The notes beneath the pieces are model-generated. The model saw only the letters and a program-made list of their open reading frames with translations, had not been told where the DNA came from and did not search any database. From Zygaena filipendulae (taxonomy: Eukaryota > Arthropoda > Insecta > Lepidoptera > Zygaenidae), in NCBI GenBank assembly GCA_907165275.2, contig CAJRBF020000001.1:434001-498000 (forward strand): a stretch of DNA of 64,000 bases, in the 5' to 3' direction. The translations under genes were made by a program, and so were the position numbers. This document shows positions 1 to 10,070 of this stretch, in pieces; the stretch's first letter is position 1, and the number at the start of each line of letters is the position of its first letter.

Positions 1-13
1 TTTTAAAGGCTTA
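1..13 (-). pseudogene. Downstream fragment of split pogo/Tigger transposase
   Basis: These 13 bases carry on the minus-strand reading frame that stops at 8811. With the transposon and one TTA removed, the frame across the join reads LFKPLK. That matches the DDE_1 family pattern after the QPLDV motif. The rest of the gene lies beyond the left edge. Confidence 0.6.
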
Positions 14-41
14 AGCCCGCAACACACGGAGCTATAATATA
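14..41 (+). repeat. Left 28-bp terminal inverted repeat
   Basis: It matches the reverse complement of 8783-8810 at all 28 positions and is preceded by TTA at 11-13. Confidence 0.9.
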
Positions 42-204
42 TAATATTAATATAGTAAGCTATATATTACGACATAGCAAGCGGTCACAGACGGTGGCTA
101 TGCTATATATATTTTTGCACTCATTCGCTCTGCGGCCGTCGTTGCATGAGCACGTATTTGTGCTTCATTCTTTATAAAGGTGTTCTAATTTTAACTATTG
201 TAGA

Positions 205-525
205 ATGGATCTAAATAATGAACTACTATTGGATTTAATTGATAGTTCTTCAGAGGATGATTCCGAAGCTGAATTTGATATGCGCGTTGTCTTGTCAGGC
301 ACAAAAAGCGTGGTCTACGCGGTAAAGCCTATATCTATTATGGGTGGTAAAGGTGAAGAGGACGCGGGCAGGGGGCGTCGAAGGTTAAGACGCGGGCGCA
401 GTGGGTATTATAATTTACTAGCTGACCCCCGCGGTTTCACCCGCGGCAATTTCGCAGTTCCCGCGGGAATTCTGGAAAAAAAGTACTTTACATCACTCAG
501 GATCACTGTAGCTTCGTATAAGTGA
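205..525 (+). pseudogene. Short acidic ORF, possible transposase N-terminus
   Basis: The ORF begins MDLNNELLLDLIDSSSEDD about 190 bp inside the left TIR. An acidic, Leu-rich N-terminus of this kind is common in Harbinger and piggyBac transposases, but it is too short to assign. After roughly 65 codons it runs into the lepidopteran CCCGCGG repeat at 418. The C-terminal part (from about LADPRG) is therefore repeat read-through and not original coding sequence. Nothing later in the element continues it. I treat it as a truncated remnant of unknown function. Confidence 0.35.
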
Positions 526-868
526 AATGATGTTCAAAATCGGTTCAGTAAATCCAGAGATTACCCCTACAACCTCACAAACTCACAATATCCGGAGTTC
601 CCACGGGAATTCCGGGATAAAAAACCCTATGTCACTCAAGATCACTGTAGCTTCCTATAATAAGTGAAAGAATTTTCAAAAATGGGTCAGTAGATCCAGA
701 CGTTATCCCCTACAACCTCACAAATTCAGAATCTCTGGAGTTCCCGCGGGAATTCCAGAAGAAAAGTACCTTACATCACTCAGGATCACTGTAGCTTCTT
801 ATAGGTGAAAGAATTTTTAAAATCGGTTTCAGTAGATTACCCCCTACAATCTCATATAATTCATAATT
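418..868 (+). repeat. Lepidopteran interspersed repeat, three partial tandem units
   Basis: The block opens with CCCGCGGTTTCACCCGCG at about 427. The unit gttcccgcgggaattc ... gatcactgtagcttc ... gtgaaagaatttt ... cagtagatccagagattac then recurs near 457, 595 and 735. Each unit is about 130-145 bp and imperfect. I recognise this as an abundant lepidopteran repeat. LINE-B in this window has the opening motif in its 3' UTR, which suggests derivation from a LINE tail. Confidence 0.7.
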
Positions 869-906
869 CATTTAATGGCAAGAATATGGTACAACTAGAT
901 GTCAAT

Positions 907-1110
907 TTATATAAAATACTAGCTGTGCCCCGCGGTTCCACCCGCGTGAGTTTCGGAATTCCCGTAGGAACTCCCTTTAGAGGGATGAAAAATAGATAGT
1001 AGCCGATTCTCAGGCTTACTGAATATGTATAAAAAAATTCATGAGAATCGGTCAAGCCGTTTCGGAAGAGTATGGGAACGAACGTTGTGACACGAGAATT
1101 TTATATTTTA
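907..1110 (+). repeat. Lepidopteran CCCGCGG repeat, second subtype
   Basis: It starts ACTAGCTGTGCCCCGCGG and continues into a tail containing GATGAAAAATAGATAGTAGC and GAATCGGTCAAGCCGTTTCG. That tail differs from the one at 418-868. The sequence from 1110 to 1350 is AT-rich and shows nothing recognisable. Confidence 0.65.
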
Positions 1111-1354
1111 GATTTGACCGCATATTCGCCGTATTGGCGTGCAAGTTTATGCAGAATAAAATTAAAATAAAACAATATCCAAATATAATAAAGAATTAAC
1201 TAAAAAAAAACAAAATCACTTTAAAAGAAAATAAAAAAAATCAATCGTCAGAATAAAATTAAAATAAATCATAATTAATATAAAAACAAAATTGGATCAA
1301 AATTAAAATAGAGACAAAATTAAAACAAGATAATATATAAACACACGAACTCCC

Positions 1355-1505
1355 AAACTCTGGAGTTCCCGCAGGAATATCGAGATAAAAAGTACCCTAT
1401 GGCATTTAGGATCACACTAGCTTCCTTAAAGAAAATTTTCAAAATCGGTTCAGTAGATCCAGAGATTACCCCCTACGTCGCAAACTCACAAACATTTGCT
1501 CTTTA
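1355..1505 (+). repeat. Further copy of the lepidopteran repeat body
   Basis: It repeats the gagttcccgcaggaata, gatcacactagcttcc and ggttcagtagatccagagat blocks seen at 418-868. The sequence from 1505 to 1786 is AT-rich, with several copies of a TGCTATACGAAAATAT-like motif (about 1600-1665), and no gene. Confidence 0.6.
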
Positions 1506-1599
1506 TATTAATAGTATAGATGTTCACCGTGCACACAAATGACAGACGAAAAATTACATCCTGTATGTATCCTGTATTTATCAAAATATACGTTAATAT

Positions 1600-1680
1600 G
1601 TCTTGCTATACGAAAATATGTCGTGCTATAAGAAAATATATCGTGCTATACGAAAATATATCGCGCTATATCGCTCGACA
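1600..1680 (+). repeat. Short tandem repeats, about 20-bp unit
   Basis: The motif gctatacgaaaatatgtcgt and close variants occur four times back to back inside the Harbinger-like element. Subterminal repeats of this kind can be transposase-binding sites in DNA transposons, but that role is inference here. Confidence 0.5.
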
Positions 1681-1791
1681 TATTTTGGTGACGTAATGAA
1701 GCTATACTTTATAGCTGGCGTCTGTGGTCACTCGTCGATTACTATAGAAAATATACCGTAATATACAGACATAGATAAGCAATAGTGTGTT

Positions 1792-2006
1792 TGTTAATTT
1801 AATGAAACAATAAACTGTGAATCTTCTTTTACTTTTATTTCCTTTTTATACAGTCTAGATATGCCTACAATATTAATTATAATTGCTACGGTGCACAGGT
1901 GACCTTCCATGATAATTGACAAGTTCAAAGAGAAAGTGTGTTGCCATAGCCTAGATTTAGGAAATAAACAAAGGTAATACCAGATACTAGATAGTATATT
2001 TTAACA
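1792..2006 (-). repeat. Copia-1 3' LTR
   Basis: 215 bp, TG...CA. It matches the split copy at 6149-6231 + 8438-8569 and is preceded by the TSD GTGTT. Confidence 0.92.
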
Positions 2007-2157
2007 CACCTCCTTACTTTTGATTACTTTACAAGAACAAACTTACATAAATTATACCTATTTTCCTAGCTTCTTACCATGCAATACTGTATTACACTAC
2101 TAGGTAACCCCCTTTAAAATATTAATGACAAACATCAACTTAATAGTACAATTATCT

Positions 2158-3090
2158 TTATAACAAACACAACATATTTCTAAATTTAATGTGTTTTATG
2201 TTTCCCAATGATTTTGTGAAGATGTCAGCAACATTATTTTCAGTTGAAACCTTCACAACATCAATTACTTTATTTTTAACATGTTCGTGAACATAATGAT
2301 AATGAACCTCAATATGCTTTGAATTTTTAGTAAAGTTGCCATATTTGGCGATAGTTAACGCTCCTGAGTTATCCTCATATATTTTTACAGGTTTACATTC
2401 AATTCCAAAGACATCATTAATTAAGGAAACTTGAAATATTATCTCAGTGACCGCTTCAGACAATGATACATACTCGGCAAATGCTGATGACTTTGTTATA
2501 CAATTTTGCTTTTTTGACTTCCAATATATTACATTTCCATAAAATCTTATTACATAACCTGATGTACTTTTTCTAGTTTCAACATCTCCTGCAAAATCTG
2601 AATCTACATAGCAATCTAATATGTCTACATCAGCGTTTTTACAATATGTCAGTTTAAGATCTCTTGTTGAATACAAATATTTAAGAACTCGTAATACATG
2701 TTTGAAATGTGTTTCATTATAACAATTTTGAAACCTACTTAGGTAGTTCACACTAAAAGATATGTCAGGCCTAGTACCTGAGCTAATATACAATAAGGCA
2801 CCAATTAAATTTCGGTATTTAATATCAAAATTTACATTTTCAATTTCTAATTTTAGGTTAATTTCCATTGGTGTTTTGGGTAGTCTTGAATTTTCAATGC
2901 AATAACGTTTTGCCAGTGATTCTATGTACGTTTTTTGACTCAATGTCATGTTGTTACCCTTTTCATAATCATATTCAATATCGATTCCTATATAATTTTT
3001 AACTTTGCCCATATCTTTCATAATAAATTTGTTCATGAGCTTAATTTTAACGTCATACATCGTTTGATTATTTTTTGTACAAATAAGCAT
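2158..3090 (-). pseudogene. Copia-1 pol, second part (RT end and RNase H)
   Basis: The segment carries on the same pol in another frame. The catalytic FVDDMLI lies at the 5' edge, followed by the usual copia stretch (YLSRFQNC, RVLKYLYSTRDL), RNase H with DSDFAGDVETRKSTSG, and KHIEVHYHYV near the end. The first methionine is internal, so this is not a separate gene. A two-base change in the adjacent TA run would explain the split. It ends about 150 bp from the 3' LTR. Confidence 0.9.
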
Positions 3091-6000
3091 ATCGTCAACA
3101 AATAAGAGAATATATATATAGGTACGTTATCATCGGCTTTTACATACAGACAGTAATCATATTTACTTCTACGAAAACCAAGACTGCTTAAAAAATCATT
3201 TACACATTCATACCATACTCTGGGACTTTCTTTAAGGCCATACAATGATTTATGTAATTTATAAACTTTATCTGTGCCATCTTCGAAACCAGGTGGCTGT
3301 TTTACATACACTTCTGACATTACTCTACATTTTAGAAAGGCAGTTTCAACATCCATTTGATGTATATTTAGACTATTTTGACAACAATAAGAAAGCAATA
3401 ATTTTAAAGTTTGCATTTTTGCTACTGGTGAATATGTATCATCAATACTATCGGTTTGCTGAAAACCTCTTACCACTAACCTGGCCTTAAACTCATTATC
3501 AGACTTCTTTTTGTACACCCACTTGACATCAATGACCTTTTTGCTGTCGGGTTTGTTTACTAGACTCCATGTATAATTTTTAACAAGGCAGTTCATTTCT
3601 CGATTCATTGCTTCTGTCCATTTATTTTTATCATCACAAGATATCGCCTCCTGAAAATTTTCTGGAAGCAAAGCATTACAAAAATTAACATATACATAAT
3701 AATATCCGTATTCTTCATTGAACCGTACTGGTCGTTTGACATTTCTCTTTGACTTTCTTGTATTTAATTCCACATTCTCATTTTCTTCTATGTGGCAATC
3801 TTCCTTAAGCTGTATTTCATCGGGCGACTCCTTCAATATTATATCTTTATTCTCTCCATTATCTTGTTCGTTGTTTTCCTCATTATAATCATCAAATCCA
3901 ATACATTTCACATCTTCTTCTATAATATCGCAGTGTCTTGCCACAATTACCTTGTTTTGTATAAGTACTCTGTATCCAACTTCAGTATAGCCAAGTAAAA
4001 CTCCAAGTTCAGCTTTTTTGTCATATTTTGACTTCCTTTTAACTTCGGGTATTTTCACATAGACTTTACTACCATACATGCGAAGATTTTTGGATGATGG
4101 TTTCCTTTTGAAAAATATTTCATATGGTGTTTTTCTTTCGATAGTATTTCTCAGTGTCCGATTCTTTAAATATGCCGCAGCTTTTACTACTTCGGGCCAA
4201 TATCTTCTGTCTACTTTCGCCTCTGCCAAGAGACATCTTGCCATATCCATGATGGTTCTATTAAATCTTTCTGCGGTGCCATTCAACTCATGGACATATG
4301 CTGGGCACGGTTTTATTAAAATTCCATTTTCTTTGGTAAATTGAGCGACTCTAGTGTTTATGTACTCTAATCCATTATCACATATAATTTCTTTAATGTT
4401 TTTTCCTGTTAAATTTTCTTTTACATATTGCACAAGGCATTCATAAACTTGATCTTTTGATTTAATACAATAAACTTTAGCCAATTTACTATGATCATCG
4501 ATAAAACTTACAAAGTATCTTTCTCCTTGATATCCTGTAGTCCTGTGAGGCTCATTCACATCGGTGTGTATGATTTCTAAAATGTTTTCTGCTCTTCTTC
4601 GGTTATTCTTAAATGGTAAATTATGCATTTTATTTTCAATACAGATAGAACACTTCATATAATTTTCTTCTAATTCTTTAGGTAATCCTTCCAGTGATTC
4701 TTCGTGACACATCATTTTCAATTTATTGAAATTTATATGTCCCAGTGTTCGATGTAGCTTTTCTTTAGTGGTAATAGCAACAGTATTAGCTTGACTTGTT
4801 ATAAGACACATTGTATAGCTTGTCATAACATATAGCATTTCCTGCTTGGTGGCTATTGCTATTATTTTTCTGTAACGGTTATAAATTTTTGACAGCCTTC
4901 CTTTTGACACAATTGAATGATTTTCAGTTACCTTCGAATAACTCAATAAGTTTGCTTTCATTTCTTTTACATAAAATACTCTAGTCAATGTGACTTCAGA
5001 CATCTTTCCATAGACTTTAAAATAGGTTTTGATGTTACCAACTTTTGTTGCCAGCAGTACTCTTCCATCACCAACTTTTACTTTAATCGGAGACTCTAAG
5101 TTTTCATATGTGTCAAAATATTTATCACTGTTGATAATGTGATCTGTGCAACCGCTGTCCAATAACCAATTTATTTCATTTTTATTTGGTACATTAGTAT
5201 CACTTTTATCAATTGACATAAGGTAATTGTTCACAACCGTATGAAAGTTGCTTCCTTGATGCTCATAATTAGGTTTACCTCCTCGTCCTCTTCGGAAATG
5301 ATTACCACGGTAATGTGAGTAACCATGGCCTCGACCACGATGATAATTGTTTCTATACCTACAATCTTTCTTCATATGATTTGGTTTTCCACAGTTAAAG
5401 CAGATTAGCTTGTTTTGAGAGTATGCAGAACTTGACTCTGCTTTGAAAACATTTGATTTCTGAACTTCGACAGACTCTTCAGGTTTTTCTTTAATTGATT
5501 TAAGCTTTATTTTGCTCATGAGATAATCTACAGTTTTTTCTTTTTCTGGGAGCACATCTACAAGGTCACCAATGTGACTGTAATTATTTGGCAGCGATTT
5601 AATCATGTAATTTAGTTTTTCCTGCTCGCTCACGACAGCGCCTGCTTGTTTCAACTCATTTACAGCTTTTTCAAAATCATCAAAGAACAAACTAAACTCA
5701 GAATAGTTCTTCAACTTCACATTTTCTAGGTTATTTCGACACACAATTTTCAGTGCTGTGGATTTTTTCAGGTACATTTCATCGAATTTAGCCATGATTT
5801 TATATGTCGAATCCAGTTCGCTGATATATTCCAATTGTTTATTCGTAATCGCACTATAAATGTAATTTGTCGCTTGGATGTCGATTTCTTCCCATTTGGC
5901 GGAGTCATCAGAACTTCTTTTATCTCTTATGGCTACTTCTTTACACTTCTTAAATTGCAGAAACTTTAGTATTCTTATTTTCCAGTTGTTGTAATCTGAT

Positions 6001-6092
6001 CCATCGAATATTGGAATCAGAATGTCTGAGTTTTTTACACACGCCATTTGTATAACCACACTTGACGCCACGTTGTCCAATAATTGCGTCAT
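3033..6092 (-). pseudogene. Copia-1 gag-pol, first part (gag, protease, integrase, RT start)
   Basis: The 1019-codon ORF starts at an ATG 57 bp inside the 5' LTR. In order it has a copia-type Gag, a zinc knuckle CFNCGKPNHMKKDC (residues 231-244) followed by an Arg/Gly-rich stretch, an aspartic protease with DSG at 312-314, and an integrase. The integrase has HHCC, then catalytic D511, D572 and E608, followed by the copia RT region (MDVETAFLKC, LYGLKES). The frame is lost in a TA dinucleotide run at about 3109-3120, just ahead of the RT catalytic box. The last roughly 25 residues are therefore out-of-frame. Everything before that looks intact. The polyprotein would make virus-like particles and reverse-transcribe the element. 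Confidence 0.92.
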
Positions 6093-6136
6093 ACACTGAA
6101 CTACGCGATTTAATTATTTTGAAATTTTAGAACTAC

Positions 6137-6148
6137 GCTCTGCTACCA
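6137..6148 (-). other. Copia-1 primer-binding site
   Basis: Minus-strand TGGTAGCAGAGC follows the 5' LTR directly. It is complementary to the CCA end of insect initiator-Met tRNA (recalled tRNA sequence). Confidence 0.75.
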
Positions 6149-6231
6149 TGTTAATTTAATAAAACAATAAACTGTGAATCTTCTTTTATTTTTATTTCCT
6201 TTTTATACAGCCTAGATATGCCTACAATATT
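6149..6231 (-). repeat. Copia-1 5' LTR, inner part
   Basis: It matches 1792-1874 with three substitutions, then stops at AATATT, where the LINE fragment begins. Confidence 0.9.
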
Positions 6232-6394
6232 CTACAAAAACAACACATCTTACTACAATCCCATTGTCCGAATGTGCCGTTTGTACAACGATATGTCTAA
6301 TGATGTTGCTGTTGATATCTTTGACCCACGTCATAACGTTTTTAAAGCAACCATAAAAAAATGCATGATCCCGGTTCGTTCCTCTCTGCTCTGA
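6230..6394 (+). pseudogene. LINE-J ORF2 C-terminal fragment
   Basis: Reading from 6230 gives FYKNNTSYYNPIVRMCRLYN, then VDIFDPRHNVFKATIKK, and a stop at 6392-6394. The pattern NPIVRMCxLYN ... DIF is typical of the extreme C-terminus of Jockey/CR1-type LINE ORF2. No start codon or catalytic part is present; the fragment opens exactly at the 5' truncation point. Confidence 0.65.
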
Positions 6395-6672
6395 TCGTTT
6401 CCTTCTTCTCTATTTTTTATTTTTTTATGATCTGGGGGCACGGCAGTGCCCCCGCCAAGTCGAGCAACAAAAGCGGCACGGCCGTACTATCCTTTTCTCG
6501 AAGCAATTCAGGCCATTTTCGACCCCCTATAACTTCGTTGTGGATAAAACTAGAAGCCTGAATTTTTAGTAAACAAGCAGGTATTGTATAAAGACGGTAT
6601 AATTTAAATTTCATTCGATTTGAACCAGTAGTTTAAGAATTATAACTAGTCAAAGTTTCTTAATTTTGTAGG

Positions 6673-6722
6673 TCACTCACTCACTCACTCACTCACTCAC
6701 TCACTCACTCACTCACTCACTG
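6673..6722 (+). repeat. TCAC microsatellite
   Basis: About 12 uninterrupted TCAC units within the LINE-J tail. Confidence 0.95.
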
Positions 6723-6844
6723 ACCGATCATCAAAATTCTAAGGCACTTCTAGCAGACATAGAAGTTTGAAATTTAGAATACAATTAGTGTTTATTGTAT
6801 AAATCAAGGAAAAATTAAAATATTTAGCAATTTAGGTCCAGTTT

Positions 6845-6965
6845 TCTAGATACACTAACTGCATAAATAACTTTGTAATCCCATATAAATGTATGGAATT
6901 ACAAAGTTATATATGCAGTTATATGTACCAACTGCACAAATAACTTTGTAATCCCATATAAATAT
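6845..6965 (+). repeat. Small imperfect palindromic repeat
   Basis: ATAACTTTGTAATCCCATATA occurs at about 6867 and 6939 and in inverted form at about 6894-6913. It forms a potential hairpin next to a direct copy. Confidence 0.55.
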
Positions 6966-6968
6966 ATG

Positions 6969-7412
6969 AGACTAGCTGTTCCCCGCGGTTTCACCCGCGT
7001 TAATTTCGGAGATCCCGTGGGAATTCAGAGATGCAAAGTAGTTAGTACCCTATATCCCTAGGTTTTCTTTACCCCTGACAACGTGCATGCAAAATTTCAT
7101 GAGATTTCACCAGCGTTAATTTCGGAGATCCTTCGGGAATTCCGAGATAAAATTACCCTAATCTGAATGCTCCAACGATTTTCATGAAATTTTGTATACA
7201 GGGGATTTCGGGGGCCATAAATCGATCTAGCTAGGATTCATTTCTGGAATTCCCGCGCGAACTCTGATATCAACGCGGGTGAATTAATTATTGCATACTA
7301 CACGTTGTCAAGGGTACAGGAAAGGTCATAGGGTAGTACTTTTATCTCAGAATACCCGCGGGATCTCCGAAATTAACGTGGATTAAACCGCGGGGAACAG
7401 CTATTTAAGCCG
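6969..7412. repeat. Inverted pair of lepidopteran CCCGCGG repeats
   Basis: 6969-7080 begins TAGCTGTTCCCCGCGGTTTC. The reverse complement of about 7300-7412 begins with the same words and continues through cggagatcccg and the acaacgtg block. The two copies face away from each other across about 220 bp of degraded related sequence. Confidence 0.65.
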
Positions 7413-7662
7413 AGCGAAGCTCGGTTGCCCAGATATTAATAAATAATAATAATAAGTGTAGCTAGTTACCTACCTAGATATAAAGTGTAGATACATAGTT
7501 ACCTAGACATAATTATGTTCAAAGGTACAATGGTCAACGGAATGAAAAAGCAAGAATGGGGCATGTGTTTATATATATTATAAAGTTGTACCAAATTCTT
7601 TCAAGTTATTAAAGTAGACTAAATTGCTCAAAGGAGGAAGACCATTTACAAAAAGAAATGAG

Positions 7663-8227
7663 ATCCCATCAAAAACAAACTTGTAAAAAAGTCCAAGTCT
7701 CGCAACTCAGTTCTTCTACAGTAAAAAGTTGTGAGATCAATGTAATACCAAGTCGGTTAATTTATTCAGTGCCTACTTAAGGGTCCTTGTCTAAAGTTAT
7801 CATGTTATAAGCTAATCTAATAACATTTTATAGTGACCATATCAAATTTAAAAACCTTTTATGTTTTAAATAGATTGATTGGCTTGGCGATCACGTGAAA
7901 ACACAATGTATCTCACAAGTAATACATATTATAATTAAATTAGATTATTTAGAACCATAATTATGTATTACATGTGAGATATATTGTGTTTTCACGTGAT
8001 CGCCAAGCCAATCAATCTATTTAAAACATAAAAGGTTTTTAAATTTGATATGGTCACTATAAAATGTTATTAGATTAGCTTATAACATGATAACTTTAGA
8101 CAAGGACCCTTAAGTAGGCACTGAATAAATTAACCGACTTGGTATTACATTGATCTCACAACTTTTTACTGTAGAAGAACTGAGTTGCGAGACTTGGACT
8201 TTTTTACAAGTTTGTTTTTGATGGGAT
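7663..8227. repeat. 565-bp near-perfect palindrome (hairpin repeat/foldback MITE)
   Basis: The left arm 7663-7934 and right arm 7956-8227 are reverse complements with very few mismatches. The outer ends read ATCCCATCAAAAACAAACTT and the loop is about 21 bp. There is no ORF. The form fits a foldback-type MITE or a recent inverted duplication of about 272 bp. I see no clean target duplication. It lies inside the 3' part of LINE-J. Confidence 0.85.
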
Positions 8228-8437
8228 TTTATTTTAACAGTACTAACATAACTTTAAGTTTTATTTTAACGACCTAACAGCTTTTTATTTTTATTTAATA
8301 ACTGCGTTTACCATGCTGTGCCCACATGTCTGTGGTAACAGTCTAGCTCCACAACTTTATATTATAATTTTAGTCAATATTTCGATTGTTACCTGTTTTG
8401 TGAGCCCAATAAATAAATAAATAAATAAATAAATATT

Positions 8438-8569
8438 AATTATAATTGCTACGGTGCACAGGTGACCTTCCATGACAATTGACAAGTTCAAAGAGAAAGT
8501 GTGTTGCCATAGCCTAGATTTAGGAAATGAACAAAAGTAATACCAGATACTAGATAGTATATTTTAACA
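8438..8569 (-). repeat. Copia-1 5' LTR, outer part
   Basis: It matches the second portion of 1792-2006 with about three substitutions and is followed by the TSD GTGTT at 8570-8574. The interrupted LTR is otherwise complete. Confidence 0.9.
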
Positions 8570-8782
8570 GTGTTAACCCACACTGGAGAAATTTTGAGTA
8601 AATCGTGTTTTAAAAGTATAGCGCCATTTTGTGTCAACATTTTTTATGTAAATTTAGTTACATATTTAAGCAATGTAATAAGGTAAACACATAATTAAAA
8701 AACATTCCCTAACTCTCAATAAATCGTTCTGAATCAATAACTTAAGTTAGTGGGTTAACATGTTATTGCTTATCTGCGTCCA

Positions 8783-8810
8783 TATATTATAGCTCCGTGT
8801 GTTGCGGGCT
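8783..8810 (-). repeat. Right 28-bp terminal inverted repeat
   Basis: Perfect partner of 14-41, followed by the TTA duplication at 8811-8813. Confidence 0.9.
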
Positions 8811-9290
8811 TTAAACAACGCAACATCCAAAGGTTGCATTAAGTGCGTGGCATTTGGATACAACGATATCAGCTCAATCTTTTTAGTTGCACAAAACTCA
8901 CTTAAACAAAGAGTCAAGTGTGAGTTATGCCTATCAACATATAAAATAATAGGGTAAATAATTTTCTTCTTTAATCACCAAGGATAAAAAATATTGACAA
9001 TATATTCATAAAAACTTTCATATGTCATCCAGCCATTTTAACTTTTACCAGAAACAAATGACCTTAGCAGGAATTGAGCTATTTTAAAAAGAAGTTTAGC
9101 ACCTTTGAACATTATCAAGCCTGGTGCCATTCCCCCTTGGCATTACAAGTATCTAAAAATGTTAATGACTCCTTATCATCATTACACAAATTATAGACGC
9201 TTTTTTGACCTCTTTTTACAATGGCTTTTCAGTTTCTGGTGTAAGATAAAAGAAACTTTCATTTAAGTTGAATACTTGTGACGGATCAAT
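8811..9290 (-). pseudogene. pogo/Tigger-like (DDE_1) transposase remnant
   Basis: Minus-strand translation in pieces gives a GKS-stop-NGWM segment near 9030-9060, VDRHNSHLTLCLSEFC at about 8900-8940, and YPNATHLMQPLDVALF at 8813-8870. These match the core of CENP-B/jerky/pogo-type DDE_1 transposases: the second catalytic Asp lies in the VDxHxSH box, and QPLDV follows. In-frame stops and frame changes show it is dead. The Harbinger-like element at 14-8810 interrupted it just after QPLDV. It is the oldest layer on the left of the window. Confidence 0.72.
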
Positions 9291-9315
9291 CTATATATAA
9301 AGTATCTATAAATAA

Positions 9316-9400
9316 GTGGCATTTGGATATAAGCTCAATCTTTTTAGCTGCACCAAACTCACTTAAAGAAAGAGTCAAGTGTGAGCTATGCCTATCAACA
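9316..9400 (-). pseudogene. Second partial copy of the pogo/Tigger segment
   Basis: It is a direct repeat of about 8847-8940, covering the HNSHLTLCLSEF-type coding stretch, with point changes and a short internal deletion. It could be a tandem duplication within the dead transposase or a second truncated insertion. Plus-strand TTTG repeats follow directly (9405-9420). Confidence 0.55.
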
Positions 9401-9425
9401 TGTGAGTTTGTTTGTTTGTTTCTTC

Positions 9426-10070
9426 CGTTTCATGAATTAACTTCCCAACCGATCATCATAAAATTTTAATTATGTACACTTTAGTACAGAAAAAGAAATA
9501 GGATACCTTTCATTCAGCATAAAAGTTATGTTCCCTAGGTATATAGAAACTTATTGACAAAATCTATAATTCTAAATTAACCTGAGCAAATCCTGGCCAA
9601 AAGCTAGTATTATTTTGTTAGTAGTTTGCATATAAGATTCTAAGTTGTAGTTGATATATTATAATACTGCAGTGATACTGCAGTGTTAAATTGTTTACTT
9701 CAAGCTTTTTAAAATAAGGTACTGAAGTTTCGTGGACCCGTTTTAGTGTACCTCGAGAATTATTAAAAAAATTACTTAATTAAAAGGTGACCACTGGGTA
9801 AGTAATCGCTTTTTACACATTTAAAACAAAACAAGTGCTAATCCTAAGTCAAGCTAAGCCTAGGTGTCAATAAATGAATCTGTTTCTCAGGACGACTGCC
9901 AGCGTAAATATCGCAGTCGGAGGGAACAATTAACGCACCCCTCGTGGATTTTTCATAATTACTCGCTATCACTTAGTTTTTATACTAAATATTATTCAAA
10001 ATACAAGATTAGCTAAGAAGTCTCTGTCTCACGGTCACGTCTTGTGGTGGTTAAAAATGAACACAATAAC
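9426..10070. other. No recognisable gene
   Basis: AT-rich sequence between the pogo-type remnant and the first coding trace of LINE-A. I see no ORF with family features, no inverted ends and no tandem repeat. It may hold the degraded 3' part of LINE-A. Confidence 0.5.

Larger units (their letters stand above)
6232..8431 (+). mobile_element. LINE-J, 5'-truncated non-LTR retrotransposon in the copia-1 LTR
   Basis: The insertion is flanked by AATATT at 6226-6231 and 8432-8437. Its 3' end is a run of AAAT/AATA units (8408-8431), as expected for target-primed LINE insertion. Only the last roughly 54 codons of ORF2 remain (6230-6394). A 2-kb non-coding tail follows, holding a TCAC microsatellite, an inverted lepidopteran repeat pair and a large hairpin. 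Some of these are probably later insertions. Confidence 0.78.
1792..8569 (-). mobile_element. Copia-1, Ty1/copia LTR retrotransposon
   Basis: LTRs begin TGTTAATTTA and end TTTTAACA. The 3' LTR is 1792-2006. The 5' LTR is 6149-6231 plus 8438-8569, split by a LINE fragment. The 5-bp target duplication GTGTT is present at 1787-1791 and 8570-8574. The PBS at 6137-6148 fits the 3' end of initiator-Met tRNA, and a purine-rich tract (minus-strand aaggaggtg) abuts the 3' LTR. About six differences separate the LTR copies over 215 bp, so the insertion is fairly recent. Coding capacity is a complete gag-pol broken by one frameshift. Confidence 0.93.
14..8810. mobile_element. PIF/Harbinger-like DNA transposon carrying nested insertions
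   Basis: The first and last 28 bases (14-41 and 8783-8810) are perfect inverted repeats beginning AGCCCGCAACACACGGAGCT. They are flanked by the direct repeat TTA at 11-13 and 8811-8813. A 3-bp TWA duplication is the usual signature of PIF/Harbinger elements. The flanks rejoin in frame inside a pogo-type transposase, which supports a true insertion. Of the 8.8 kb only about 2 kb belongs to this element; copia-1 (1792-8569) and lepidopteran repeats fill the rest. A short acidic ORF at 205 is the only coding trace, so the copy cannot encode its own transposase. The superfamily call rests on the TSD and TIR, not on a recognised transposase domain. Confidence 0.72.
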
